The notes: generated by a model not told the origin, from the letters alone. A stretch of DNA of 40,285 nucleotides from Acidobacteria bacterium 28-9 (GCA_002050355.1 MWYY01000033.1:1-40285); one strand, 5' to 3'; counted from the first letter of the stretch, positions 16,371 to 24,363 are shown. Translations and numbers: made by a program.

Positions 16371-17807
16371 TTAGGTCGATAAGTTTTTCAGATTATTCTC
16401 CTTGTCTTTTAACACATCCAAAATTTTATCGTGAATGCCGCCAAAACCGCCGTTTGACATAATGGCGACAACATCGCCTGGCTTTAATTCGGGTGCCAGA
16501 TGTTCGACGATTGAGTCGGCATCAGGGAAACCAAACGCCGGTTTGCCTTGCATCTCAATGTCTTCGACGAGTTCGGCAACGTCTAAAACCTTGCCGAGTT
16601 CACTTGCCTTCGATGTGTTATAAACTCCTGCGATAATGACGTAATCGGCGTAAACAAAGGCTTTTGCATAAGGCTCCTGGAAAACCGCAAGCCGCGAAGA
16701 CCACGAGCGCGGCTCGAAAACGGCAATCAAGCGTCTGCCGTCGTACTTCACTCGCAAGGCTTTTAAGGTTTCTTCGACTGCCGTCGGGTGATGCGCGAAA
16801 TCGTCAATAACGGTTACGCCGCGTTCGACGCCGCGAATTTCAACGCGCCGTTTGACGCTTTTAAAACTCAAAAACGCTTCTTGAATTTTCTCACGGGAGA
16901 CGTTCCAGGCATCGGCGGCAATTATGACTGCCAGACAATTTCTGACATTGAATTCGCCGATAAGATGGGTTTCGAATTCGCCGAAAGAATGTCCGTCTTT
17001 GAAAACCTTAAAACGCGTAACATCAGTCGAAAAATCAATATAACGCGCCTGCCATTTCGCATCGTCGCCGGTGCCGAACGTTTCGACCGTTGTATGGATT
17101 CTGCCGTCCATCTCGTTCAAAACTTCGCGCGCCACAGGCGAATCAATTCCGACAATCAAGCGTCCGTTCGACGGAACGAGATTCATCAACCGCGAAAATT
17201 CAAACTTAATGTCTTCGAGGTTGTCGTAAATATCGGCGTGGTCAAACTCGATGTTGTTGACAATCGCAATCTCCGGCAAATAGTGCATAAACTTCGGCTT
17301 TTTATCAAAATAAGCCGTGTCGTATTCGTCGCCTTCGATGATAAAATAATCGCTCTCCGAAACGCGAAAGCTGGCGCCGAAATTCTGCACGATGCCCCCG
17401 ACCAGAAAACTCGGATTCAATCCGCCGACTTCGCAAAGCCACGTCGCAATACTCGTCGTCGTCGTTTTTCCGTGCGTTCCGGCAACAACCAAACTGCGCC
17501 GTCCGCGTATAAATTCTTCTTTAACGATTTCTGCCTGCGAACGATAAACGAGTTTGCGGTTCAAGACTTCTTCAAGCTCCGGGTTGCCGCGCGAAATCGT
17601 ATTGCCGACGATAATGCAATCGGCGCCGATGCCTGCGTTTTCGGCTTTGTAACCGTTGATAATTTCAATGCCTAGCGATTCCAACTGCGTTGACATCGGC
17701 GGATAAACATTCTGGTCCGAACCCGTAACTTTATGCCCGCGCGCTTGCAGCATTCCGGCTAAACTAGCCATTGCCGTCCCGCAAATTCCGATTAAATGAT
17801 AATGCAT
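16371..17807 (-). CDS. mpl: UDP-N-acetylmuramate:tripeptide ligase Mpl (murein recycling)
   Basis: About 478 aa. Mpl joins recovered L-Ala-gamma-D-Glu-meso-DAP to UDP-MurNAc, returning murein peptides to precursor synthesis. Mur-ligase features: N-terminal HLIGICGTAMASLAGML, ATP loop AGTHGKTTTTS, central NNIEFDHADIYDN, DDFAHHPTAVEETL and FEPRSWSSR. I place the start at MHYHLIGI (17807), because the corresponding bases beyond attR, the presumed former mpl leader, offer only this ATG. The current frame gains an extra ATG TTT at 17813-17808, supplied by inserted DNA. The first nine codons lie in the 29-bp attL, so an integrative element now lies against its 5' end and replaces its promoter region. 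Confidence 0.92.
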   Translation of the reverse strand: MHYHLIGICGTAMASLAGMLQARGHKVTGSDQNVYPPMSTQLESLGIEIINGYKAENAGIGADCIIVGNTISRGNPELEEVLNRKLVYRSQAEIVKEEFIRGRRSLVVAGTHGKTTTTSIATWLCEVGGLNPSFLVGGIVQNFGASFRVSESDYFIIEGDEYDTAYFDKKPKFMHYLPEIAIVNNIEFDHADIYDNLEDIKFEFSRLMNLVPSNGRLIVGIDSPVAREVLNEMDGRIHTTVETFGTGDDAKWQARYIDFSTDVTRFKVFKDGHSFGEFETHLIGEFNVRNCLAVIIAADAWNVSREKIQEAFLSFKSVKRRVEIRGVERGVTVIDDFAHHPTAVEETLKALRVKYDGRRLIAVFEPRSWSSRLAVFQEPYAKAFVYADYVIIAGVYNTSKASELGKVLDVAELVEDIEMQGKPAFGFPDADSIVEHLAPELKPGDVVAIMSNGGFGGIHDKILDVLKDKENNLKNLST

Positions 17808-17811
17808 AAAC
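17783..17811. other. attL: 29-bp repeat overlapping mpl codons 1-9
   Basis: Identical over 29 bp to 24271-24299. Bases immediately left (CCCGC) belong to mpl and differ from those left of attR (AATAAT). Similarity weakens right of 17811 but does not vanish (TTATTTTA is shared three bases later). Confidence 0.85.
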
Positions 17812-17814
17812 ATG

Positions 17815-17995
17815 TTATTTTACTTGTATTTACCTAGTGTTACGGAGTGTTATCTATTGAATTTCCCAAAGTATATTATCACTCGAAAACACTCTGTAAT
17901 AGCAAGTAACAGATACGTTTTTAGATACAGGAAACTTGCGAAAGAAATCAATACTTTGATAGACTGCTTTTGCCTGAAAACAGCATATTCAGTTT
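17815..17995 (+). repeat. Left copy of an approx. 180-bp direct repeat inside the element
   Basis: Aligned by eye to 23138-23313 with roughly four of five bases equal and few gaps: shared blocks include CCTAGTGTTA, ATTGAATTTC, TACGTTTTTAGATACAG, TTGATAGACTGCTTTTGC and ATATTCAGTT. It also contains an inner inverted pair, TTACGGAGTGTT (from 17840) with AACACTCTGTAA (17888-17899), one mismatch in 12. No ORF. It lies between attL and the cargo gene; the rest of the gap to 18271 is AT-rich with a hairpin at 18006 and a possible promoter at 18134. Confidence 0.75.
17902..17939 (+). other. Stem-loop 1 with loop TACGTTTTTAGATACAG
   Basis: GCAAGT (17902-17907) pairs with ACTTGC (17934-17939) around a loop holding TACGTTTTTAGATACAG (17914-17930). 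The loop word recurs exactly at 23238 and 24183, each time flanked by a different but self-complementary stem. Confidence 0.6.
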
Positions 17996-18005
17996 TCAAA
18001 TATCA

Positions 18006-18039
18006 AAGCCTTTAGTTGTGAACTAACTAAGGGCTTTTT
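18006..18039 (+). terminator. Terminator-like hairpin right of attL
   Basis: AAGCC/GGGCTT and TTAGTT/AACTAA form a hairpin followed by TTTTTC TTTTT on the plus strand. A matching hairpin with changed but complementary stem bases follows attR at 24330. No plus-strand gene ends before it, so it may instead act in the leader of mpl on the other strand. Confidence 0.5.
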
Positions 18040-18133
18040 CTTTTTGGATCTTATTAAGAAATATGATTTTCTGCAAATATGCTTTGTTCCATACCGTTAA
18101 TTTTGATTTTTGTTTGTATCTTAATTTTGATCC

Positions 18134-18139
18134 TATAAT
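18134..18139 (+). promoter_or_regulatory. Possible -10 box (TATAAT) for the large nuclease gene
   Basis: A perfect TATAAT lies 133 bp before the ATG at 18272 in AT-rich DNA. The -35 region (TGTTTG at 17 bp) is poor. Weak assignment. Confidence 0.3.
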
Positions 18140-18271
18140 GTTAAAAACAATTGTATTTTTATAACATAAAACTCTATTTGTTTTTAGTGAACTTTTACTC
18201 TAATATTTGCATCTAAGCGGCATTCCAAACAAATTCTAGTTCAAACATTTTAAAAATTAAGGATATTAACT

Positions 18272-21200
18272 ATGACTTTTCCCCGAAGCCCGAAGGTTAA
18301 AACTATACCTGTATCGCGTCAATTTATTTCATTTGTAATTGTTGCAGTATTTGTTTTGCAGCACCTTTTAATAATTTCGCCGCAATCAGTAAAAGCCAAT
18401 AATACTTTACAATCAATTCCATTTACTCAAAACTGGTCTAATATTGGAATAGTAACTATTGATGATGATTGGTCTAATGTTCCGGGTATTGTTGGATATC
18501 GGGGAGACGCACTGACTAGCTCACCCGGCACGAATCCTCAAACTATTGTTGCCGATGGTACATCAACCCCGATTGATGTCAATGCCAATCAAACCAATCC
18601 AAATACTTTTGCTACAGGCGGCGTTAGTGAGTTTCACACAACAGACCCGGTTGTTGCTTTACAGGGATCCGGTACGGCTGATGCCCCCTTTCTGCTAATC
18701 AATCTGAACACAAACGGACAGTCTAATATAAATGTCGCCTATAATCTTAGAGACATTGACGGTTCAACTGACAACGCTGTTCAGCCTGTTGCCCTTCAAT
18801 ACCGTATTGGCAATACAGGAAACTTTACGAACTTGCCTGATGGATTTGTGGCTGATGCTTCGACGGGACCAAGTTTAGCTACATTAGTAACACCAGTTAG
18901 CGTTAATCTTCCATCAGCGGCTAATAATCAATCTATAGTTCAAGTAAGAATTATCACTAATGATGCTGTAGGTAGCGACGAGTGGGTTGGGATTGATAAT
19001 ATTTCAATTACGGGTTCTTTTATTTCAGTTCCTACCAACCAAGCACCGAGCATAAACGCTTCTACAAACCCAATTACAACAGTTAATCAAGATGCTGCGC
19101 CGTTTACGGTGAATCTTACCGGCAGCGACGACAATAGTATTTACAACTGGTCAGCGACTGCAGGAACCGGCATAGCTTCTGTTAACGTTATTGCTGGACA
19201 AGGAACCGCTAATGCTACATATAATGTGGTTTTACAATCAGGTTTTAGTGGAACTGCCAGTTTTACAGCTTCACTTTCTGACAATTTTAATTCACCTGTT
19301 TCGCGTACAGTCAACATTGCCGTCACGCCATCGACTCCTAATAACCCACCGTCAATTGGCGCATTAACAAATCCTGTGACAACCGTTAACCAAGATGCAG
19401 CACCTTTTGTTGTTAATCTCTCGGGCTCCGACGACAATAATGTTTATAACTGGTCGGCAACTCCAGGAACCGGCGTCTCAGCCGTAACGGTAAGCGGCGG
19501 ACAAGGCACACCTAACTTAACCTATTCTGTAACGCTTCAATCTGGATTTAGCGGAACTGCAAGCTTTACGGCAAAACTCTCAGATAACGTAAACGCACAA
19601 GTTTCAAGCAATGTAACCATCGCTGTTACGCCTGCTCCCCCACCTCCCCTTGATCATGTTGTTATCAGTCAAGTTTATGGAGGCGGTGGAAACAGCGGCG
19701 CTACCTACCAAAACGATTTCGTTGAGCTTTTTAATCCCGACACTGTTCCCCACGAACTGTCTGGCTGGACAATCCAATACGGTTCTGCAACAGGCTCAAC
19801 CTGGCAGGTTCAACCACTTGGCGGTACTATTGCGCCGGGTGAGTATTATCTGATTAAGCTTGCTTCGAACGGCGCTGTTGGGGATGTTGTTCCCGAGGCA
19901 AATATCAGCGGCACCCTTAACCTTAGTGGAACTAACGGTAAAGTTGCTCTAGTACGCAATGGTGATGCACTTGAAGGCTGCGTAATTGGTGATCCAGTAG
20001 TTGACCTTGTTGGGTACGGGACTGCCAACTGTCGAGAAGGCGCAACTAACGCTCCAACTTTGTCCAACGCTACTGCTGCCTTTCGTAAGAATAGCGGCTT
20101 TGCTGATACAAACGTGAACGGCTCCGACTTCGTTGCAAGCACCCCTAACGCAAATCGGCGTACTACACCAATCGTCGAGCTTCCGCCATCAACACTTAGC
20201 AGCGATCCGCGGAACAGCGGCTTTAACGCGCCGCGTGATGCAAGTATCACCGTCACGTTCACCGAACCGGTTGATGTTGCTGAAGGGTGGTTCTCAATTT
20301 CTTGCGTGAACACCGGTTTACATAACAGCGCCACTGTAGCGTCAGGCGGTGCAAACGCTTGGATAATCATCCCGAACGTCAATTTTGAGCCGGGCGAACA
20401 GTGTACTGTCACAGTAAACAAACAGTTCGTACGCGATTCTGATGATGATGATTTAGCTCCGAATACTGACCTATTGACATCAAACTATAACGCAACGTTC
20501 ACCGTAGCAACTGGCGCTGCGCCATCTTATCCGTTAGATGTACATGTTATGTTCGGTAATCCAAGCAACGCAACTTCTGATATTAACAACCCAAATAACT
20601 TTCTGATGGAGAAACCCGAATATTCGCTCTCGTATAACAGAGAACGAGGCACGCCGAATTGGGTAAGCTGGCATTTGGCTGATGAATGGATCGGCACCCT
20701 ACAACGATTCGATACTTTCCGCGCTGATCCGGCTGTTCCGGCGGATTGGTACCGGGTGACGCACGTCGATTATACGTCATCCGGATTTGATCGCGGTCAT
20801 ATGGTGCCGAATGCAGACCGTGACCCCGAAACTTCAACTCCGATTAATCAAGCGACCTTCCTGATGACAAATATGATTCCGCAAGCCCCGGATAACAATC
20901 AGGGACCTTGGGCAAATATGGAAAATTACTTGCGCACACTATTACCGGATAACGAGATTTACATTGTTGCGGGGGGCGCGGGAACAGGCGGAACAGGCAG
21001 TAACGGAGGAGTTACGACTACTTTCGCTAATGGCAAAGTGACAGTTCCAGCTCAGACTTGGAAAGTCGCACTCGTAATTCCGAAAGACAGCGGCGATGAT
21101 ATAGCGCGTGTAACCGCATCAGCCAGAACCGTTGCCGTTATTATGCCGAACGTCCAAGGCATCAGAAATAACGCCTGGACAAATTACCTGACAAGCGTTG

Positions 21201-22942
21201 ATCAGGTTGAAGCGTTAACCGGTTACGACTTTTACGAAAACTTGCCGGATGCTATTGAAAATAGCGTAGAAGCAGGCATTGATGGAAACAATCCTCCGGG
21301 AACGGCGAATCAGATTGTCAATGTCGCGGAAGACAATTCTGTTTCAATTACATTGAACGCGGCTGGCGCAGGTATTTTAACTTATGAAATTGTCAGTCAA
21401 CCTACAAACGGCTTGCTTTCGGGAACCGGCGCAAACCGCACTTACACGCCAAACCCTAATTTTGCTGGAACTGACAGTTTTACCTTTCGTGTCAAACAGG
21501 GACAACAATACTCCAATGTGTCGACAGTTACGATCAATGTTACGGAAGTAAATGATGCTCCGGTTGCCGGTAATGATACTGTAACTATTGCAGAAGATAG
21601 CGGGGCGAATGCAGTTAATGTGCTTGCCAATGACAATGACATCGACGGCGACACGCTCACTATTACGGCAAAGACCGACGGCACAAATGGAACGGTCGCG
21701 ATCACTGGCGGCCCAGGTCTTACTTACACACCCGCTGCCAACTTCGACGGATCAGACTCGTTCACCTATACGGTTAGTGACGGCAGAGGAGGCACACAAA
21801 CCGCTACTGTTTCGGTTACGGTTAGCCCGGTTAACGATTCTCCTACGTTTTTGAGCATTACTCCTTTGTCACAAACGGTTGATTATAGCGACGCTGTTCA
21901 ACCAATCGCCATTACGGTAGAAGACGTAGACAACACCGGCGGATCGCTCGTCGTTACCGCTACTGGATTACCAAATGGACTAACGCTGGCACAAACGCCG
22001 GGCAAGGGTGAGTGGACGATCTCGGGCAAAGCGAATGTTCCGGCTGCTACCTACCAAGTACAGCTAAAGGTAACCGACTCGCTTGAAGTCGTTACTGCCG
22101 GCCCTGTTACGATTACTGTGGCTAAGGAGAAAACGGCAACTGAATATACTGGTGATTTTGATTTAATGACGGCAGGTCCTGCCATTAACACTGCTACTGT
22201 AAGGCTCGCCGCCAAACTCACGCAGGATAATGACGGTTCTGCCGGTGATATTACAAAAGCAACTGCCACCTTCAAAATCTCCAAATTCAACGGCGGTACT
22301 GTTTCCTACACGGTTTCAAATGTACCGGTCAATGCGAATGGCGAAGCACTAACTACCTTTACTTTGCCAGCTGATACTTACTCGATAACTGTTGATGTTG
22401 ACGGCGGCAATGGATACTGGACTGCTAATCCTATATATCCTGGACTGCTCAATATTACTGTACCAACAGATGAGCTGCGTTCAAGCGGCGGCGGCTGGGT
22501 TCCGGATGCAACAAGCGCTAGTGGTAAAGCAAATTTTGCATTCAGTGTTACCTCAAGTAAAAACGGGCAGCCGAAAGGCAATGCCTCATTTAGCTTCAGT
22601 GCTGGTGGATTTAACTATCTTGTCAAGGGCAATAGTTGGCAAGATGGATACTTGCAATTTTCAGCTGAACCCGGAGTAACTCCAACGGTTTTCACACGAT
22701 CAAACCTTAAGGGTAATTGTACGGTTCAGAAAATTGACCCAGTGAGTGGTTTGGTGGTCGCTTCATTTGGTAACTATACGTTTGAGATTTTTACTAGGGA
22801 TGGCGATCTGCTAAATCCCCGTCAACGTGATTCATACTCAATTACTGTGCGGGATAACTCAAGCGCAGTCTTCCATCAGGTAGGATCGCAAAATTCGCTT
22901 ATCACACTTGGCGGCGGCAACATCACTAACAAGGCTAAGTAA
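18272..22942 (+). CDS. Very large exported multidomain DNA/RNA non-specific endonuclease
   Basis: 1556 aa, cargo of the integrative element. Layout: hydrophobic export signal (about residues 10-40); a beta-rich domain with a DEWVGIDNISITG close (about 42-250); two near-identical Ig-like repeats (256-355 and 357-455, both with TTVNQDAAPF); a lamin-tail-type domain (VVISQVYGGGGNSG, FVELFNP, about 460-625); a Big_5-like domain (about 640-745); the NUC1/Endonuclease_NS domain (about 750-1000) with DRGH at 840-843 and NNQGPW at 875-880; at least three Ig/cadherin-like repeats (about 1010-1290); and a unique C-terminus. The DRGH His is the general base, and the Asn region binds the metal in Serratia-type nucleases. 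It should act outside the cell or on its surface on DNA and RNA; C-terminal repeats suggest attachment. An own terminator follows. Confidence 0.88.
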   Translation: MTFPRSPKVKTIPVSRQFISFVIVAVFVLQHLLIISPQSVKANNTLQSIPFTQNWSNIGIVTIDDDWSNVPGIVGYRGDALTSSPGTNPQTIVADGTSTPIDVNANQTNPNTFATGGVSEFHTTDPVVALQGSGTADAPFLLINLNTNGQSNINVAYNLRDIDGSTDNAVQPVALQYRIGNTGNFTNLPDGFVADASTGPSLATLVTPVSVNLPSAANNQSIVQVRIITNDAVGSDEWVGIDNISITGSFISVPTNQAPSINASTNPITTVNQDAAPFTVNLTGSDDNSIYNWSATAGTGIASVNVIAGQGTANATYNVVLQSGFSGTASFTASLSDNFNSPVSRTVNIAVTPSTPNNPPSIGALTNPVTTVNQDAAPFVVNLSGSDDNNVYNWSATPGTGVSAVTVSGGQGTPNLTYSVTLQSGFSGTASFTAKLSDNVNAQVSSNVTIAVTPAPPPPLDHVVISQVYGGGGNSGATYQNDFVELFNPDTVPHELSGWTIQYGSATGSTWQVQPLGGTIAPGEYYLIKLASNGAVGDVVPEANISGTLNLSGTNGKVALVRNGDALEGCVIGDPVVDLVGYGTANCREGATNAPTLSNATAAFRKNSGFADTNVNGSDFVASTPNANRRTTPIVELPPSTLSSDPRNSGFNAPRDASITVTFTEPVDVAEGWFSISCVNTGLHNSATVASGGANAWIIIPNVNFEPGEQCTVTVNKQFVRDSDDDDLAPNTDLLTSNYNATFTVATGAAPSYPLDVHVMFGNPSNATSDINNPNNFLMEKPEYSLSYNRERGTPNWVSWHLADEWIGTLQRFDTFRADPAVPADWYRVTHVDYTSSGFDRGHMVPNADRDPETSTPINQATFLMTNMIPQAPDNNQGPWANMENYLRTLLPDNEIYIVAGGAGTGGTGSNGGVTTTFANGKVTVPAQTWKVALVIPKDSGDDIARVTASARTVAVIMPNVQGIRNNAWTNYLTSVDQVEALTGYDFYENLPDAIENSVEAGIDGNNPPGTANQIVNVAEDNSVSITLNAAGAGILTYEIVSQPTNGLLSGTGANRTYTPNPNFAGTDSFTFRVKQGQQYSNVSTVTINVTEVNDAPVAGNDTVTIAEDSGANAVNVLANDNDIDGDTLTITAKTDGTNGTVAITGGPGLTYTPAANFDGSDSFTYTVSDGRGGTQTATVSVTVSPVNDSPTFLSITPLSQTVDYSDAVQPIAITVEDVDNTGGSLVVTATGLPNGLTLAQTPGKGEWTISGKANVPAATYQVQLKVTDSLEVVTAGPVTITVAKEKTATEYTGDFDLMTAGPAINTATVRLAAKLTQDNDGSAGDITKATATFKISKFNGGTVSYTVSNVPVNANGEALTTFTLPADTYSITVDVDGGNGYWTANPIYPGLLNITVPTDELRSSGGGWVPDATSASGKANFAFSVTSSKNGQPKGNASFSFSAGGFNYLVKGNSWQDGYLQFSAEPGVTPTVFTRSNLKGNCTVQKIDPVSGLVVASFGNYTFEIFTRDGDLLNPRQRDSYSITVRDNSSAVFHQVGSQNSLITLGGGNITNKAK

Positions 22943-22962
22943 TCGAAGTAGTGTTTAGTAAG

Positions 22963-23001
22963 AAAAAGCGGGTTAGCTTATAATAAGCTACCCGCTTTTT
23001 T
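22963..23001 (+). terminator. Strong terminator after the large nuclease gene
   Basis: AAAGCGGGTTAGCTTA pairs with TAAGCTACCCGCTTT (stem of about 14 bp with one mismatch), then six T. It can work on both strands. The remaining gap to the recombinase at 23325 is AT-rich and holds the second 180-bp repeat; nothing else was seen. Confidence 0.9.
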
Positions 23002-23137
23002 AGAATTTGAGCCTAAATACATTAAAAACTACATTTTATTAAATTATAATCTGCAATTTGACTATAAATATATAATTTATCTCTACTTGGTAGAGTAAGA
23101 AATAAATCTCATATGAAACTTTGCTTGATAACCCCTA

Positions 23138-23313
23138 TATTTTACTTATACTTAACCTAGTGTTATAGAGTATTATTTATTGAATTTCTCAAAGTATTAT
23201 TTCACTCAAAAACACTCCGTAAAAGCAGGTAACAGATACGTTTTTAGATACAGGTAACTTGGCAAGTCTATTTTGAATTTGATAGACTGCTTTTGCTTGA
23301 AACATATTCAGTT
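23138..23313 (+). repeat. Right copy of the approx. 180-bp direct repeat
   Basis: Partner of 17815-17995. It ends at the point where the recombinase reading frame begins, which suggests that the repeat replaced the missing 5' part of that gene. Confidence 0.75.
23226..23264 (+). other. Stem-loop 2 with loop TACGTTTTTAGATACAG
   Basis: GCAGGTAAC (23226-23234) pairs with GTAACTTGGC (23255-23264) with one bulge, one G-T pair and one mismatch. The loop word is at 23238-23254. Confidence 0.5.
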
Positions 23314-23324
23314 GTGAACACGCC

Positions 23325-24158
23325 TTGCAACCGGCAACTTACAAACGCTATTACTTTTCTTGTCAGACTTTGAAAAATTATTTTGGAAAAGTCAAAACTA
23401 ATAGAATTGAAACAAAAGACATCGAAAAATTTATCGTTTGGCGATGCGCTCAAACTTCAAAAAAGACCGGCGCATTTATCACACGCGAAACGGTCAACCA
23501 CGAACTATTAACCGTCAAGATGATTTTTAACCGTTTGATTGAATCAAAAATCCTGCGTGATAACCCGGCGCGAACTGTCAAAAGACTTTCCGAAAATGAG
23601 AGACAGTTTCACGTTTTAACTTTTGATGAAGAGAAGAAATATCTTCTTGCTTGTCCGCAGCCGCTTCAAGACGTGGCAGCCGTAATGCTTGAAACGGGTA
23701 TGCGATGCGGCGAAGTGTACCGCCTTCGTCGTCAGGATATTTATCTCGATAAAGGCTTTCTGAAAGTGGTAAAAGGTAAAACAAAAACATCCGTCCGAAA
23801 CGTGCATTTGTCGGAGAGAGCAAAAGAAGTTTTGCGCTATCGAATCAACAAGTTTTCCGGCGAAAATCTTTTTCCCCAGGGCGATAAAGACTTTGCAAAG
23901 CCAACCGACAGCTTAGATAAACAGCATCTTACGACAATTGGGAATTTAGGCTATAAGTTCCGGCTCTACGATTGCCGACATACCTTTGCAACCCGCGCCG
24001 TAGAAAATGGCATTGACCTTTTAACGCTTTCGCAAATTTTAGGACATTCCAGTTTGAGAATGGTTGCGCGTTATTCGCATCCGTCCGAATCATTCAAAGC
24101 CGATGCAATCAAGCGAATGGAAAAGGCAAAAATTAAAAGTAAGGCAAAAGCAGTCTAA
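23325..24158 (+). CDS. Tyrosine recombinase/integrase lacking its N-terminal part
   Basis: About 277 codons from a TTG at 23325; no ATG or ribosome site fits, and TGA at 23298 closes the frame upstream. The sequence opens in the middle of the SAM-like core-binding domain (ATYKRYYFSCQTLKNYFG), so an arm-binding N-terminus and the start of the core domain are missing. The catalytic domain is complete: ETGMRCGEVYRL (Arg), VKGKTKTSVRNV (Lys), LYDCRHTFATRA (Arg and the second His; the first His position is Tyr, as I recall in many related integrases), and LGHSSLRMVARYSHP (His/Tyr nucleophile). Its place next to attR suggests that it catalysed insertion into mpl. Since the core-binding domain is damaged, it may now be inactive. 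Confidence 0.85.
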   Translation: MQPATYKRYYFSCQTLKNYFGKVKTNRIETKDIEKFIVWRCAQTSKKTGAFITRETVNHELLTVKMIFNRLIESKILRDNPARTVKRLSENERQFHVLTFDEEKKYLLACPQPLQDVAAVMLETGMRCGEVYRLRRQDIYLDKGFLKVVKGKTKTSVRNVHLSERAKEVLRYRINKFSGENLFPQGDKDFAKPTDSLDKQHLTTIGNLGYKFRLYDCRHTFATRAVENGIDLLTLSQILGHSSLRMVARYSHPSESFKADAIKRMEKAKIKSKAKAV

Positions 24159-24176
24159 AGCGGTTAAATTCAAAAT

Positions 24177-24207
24177 AAAGGTTACGTTTTTAGATACAGT
24201 AGCCTTT
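24177..24207 (+). other. Stem-loop 3 with loop TACGTTTTTAGATACAG
   Basis: AAAGGTTAC (24177-24185) pairs with GTAGCCTTT (24199-24207), nine pairs with one G-T. The shared word at 24183-24199 overlaps the stem ends. It lies 18 bp after the recombinase stop and could also end that transcript. Confidence 0.55.
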
Positions 24208-24270
24208 TCAATCCACTTGCAAACGTCTATAACTATTTACCAAATAAGCACTTACACAATCAAAAATAAT

Positions 24271-24299
24271 AAATTCCGATTAAATGATAATGCATAAAC
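24271..24299. other. attR: 29-bp repeat matching the mpl start
   Basis: Exact copy of 17783-17811. It is not followed by mpl codons on its left side (AATAAT instead), so it marks the far end of the inserted segment. The sequence to its right is probably the former upstream region of mpl. The gap 24159-24527 holds stem-loop 3, attR, a hairpin at 24330 and AT-rich DNA. Confidence 0.85.
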
Positions 24300-24329
24300 G
24301 TCTTATTTTATTATGTTTACAAAGTATTG

Positions 24330-24363
24330 AAGTCGTTAGTTCTCCAACAACTAACGACTTTTT
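24330..24363 (+). terminator. Hairpin right of attR, terminator-like on the plus strand
   Basis: AAGTCGTTAGTT and AACTAACGACTT are exact complements around CTCCAAC, followed by a T-rich tail. Before insertion this would have lain about 40 bp upstream of mpl. It matches the hairpin at 18006 in position, flanks and inner stem. Confidence 0.6.

Larger units (their letters stand above)
17783..24299 (+). mobile_element. Small integrative element inserted at the 5' end of mpl
   Basis: A perfect 29-bp direct repeat (17783-17811 and 24271-24299) brackets about 6.5 kb. The left copy is the first codons of mpl; the right copy is the same bases without the gene. Inside are one very large exported nuclease gene, a tyrosine recombinase gene next to the right end, two direct repeats of about 180 bp and three related stem-loops. 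The codon style of the cargo (few GCG/CGC) and the AT-rich spacers differ from the host genes on both sides. Integrase beside one att copy and a cut target gene at the other is the standard arrangement for site-specific integration. The recombinase lacks its N-terminus, so present mobility is doubtful. Confidence 0.8.

Noticed and set aside
16788..17675. 295-codon plus-strand frame opposite mpl
   Set aside because: Fully antisense to a clear Mpl; composition is a shadow of the codon bias.
17783..17811. Attachment site in a tRNA gene
   Set aside because: The repeated core lies in mpl codons; no cloverleaf can be drawn around either copy.
17812..18015. 67-codon plus-strand frame next to attL
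   Set aside because: It lies in the repeat and hairpin region, is AT-rich and has no ribosome site or recognisable domain.
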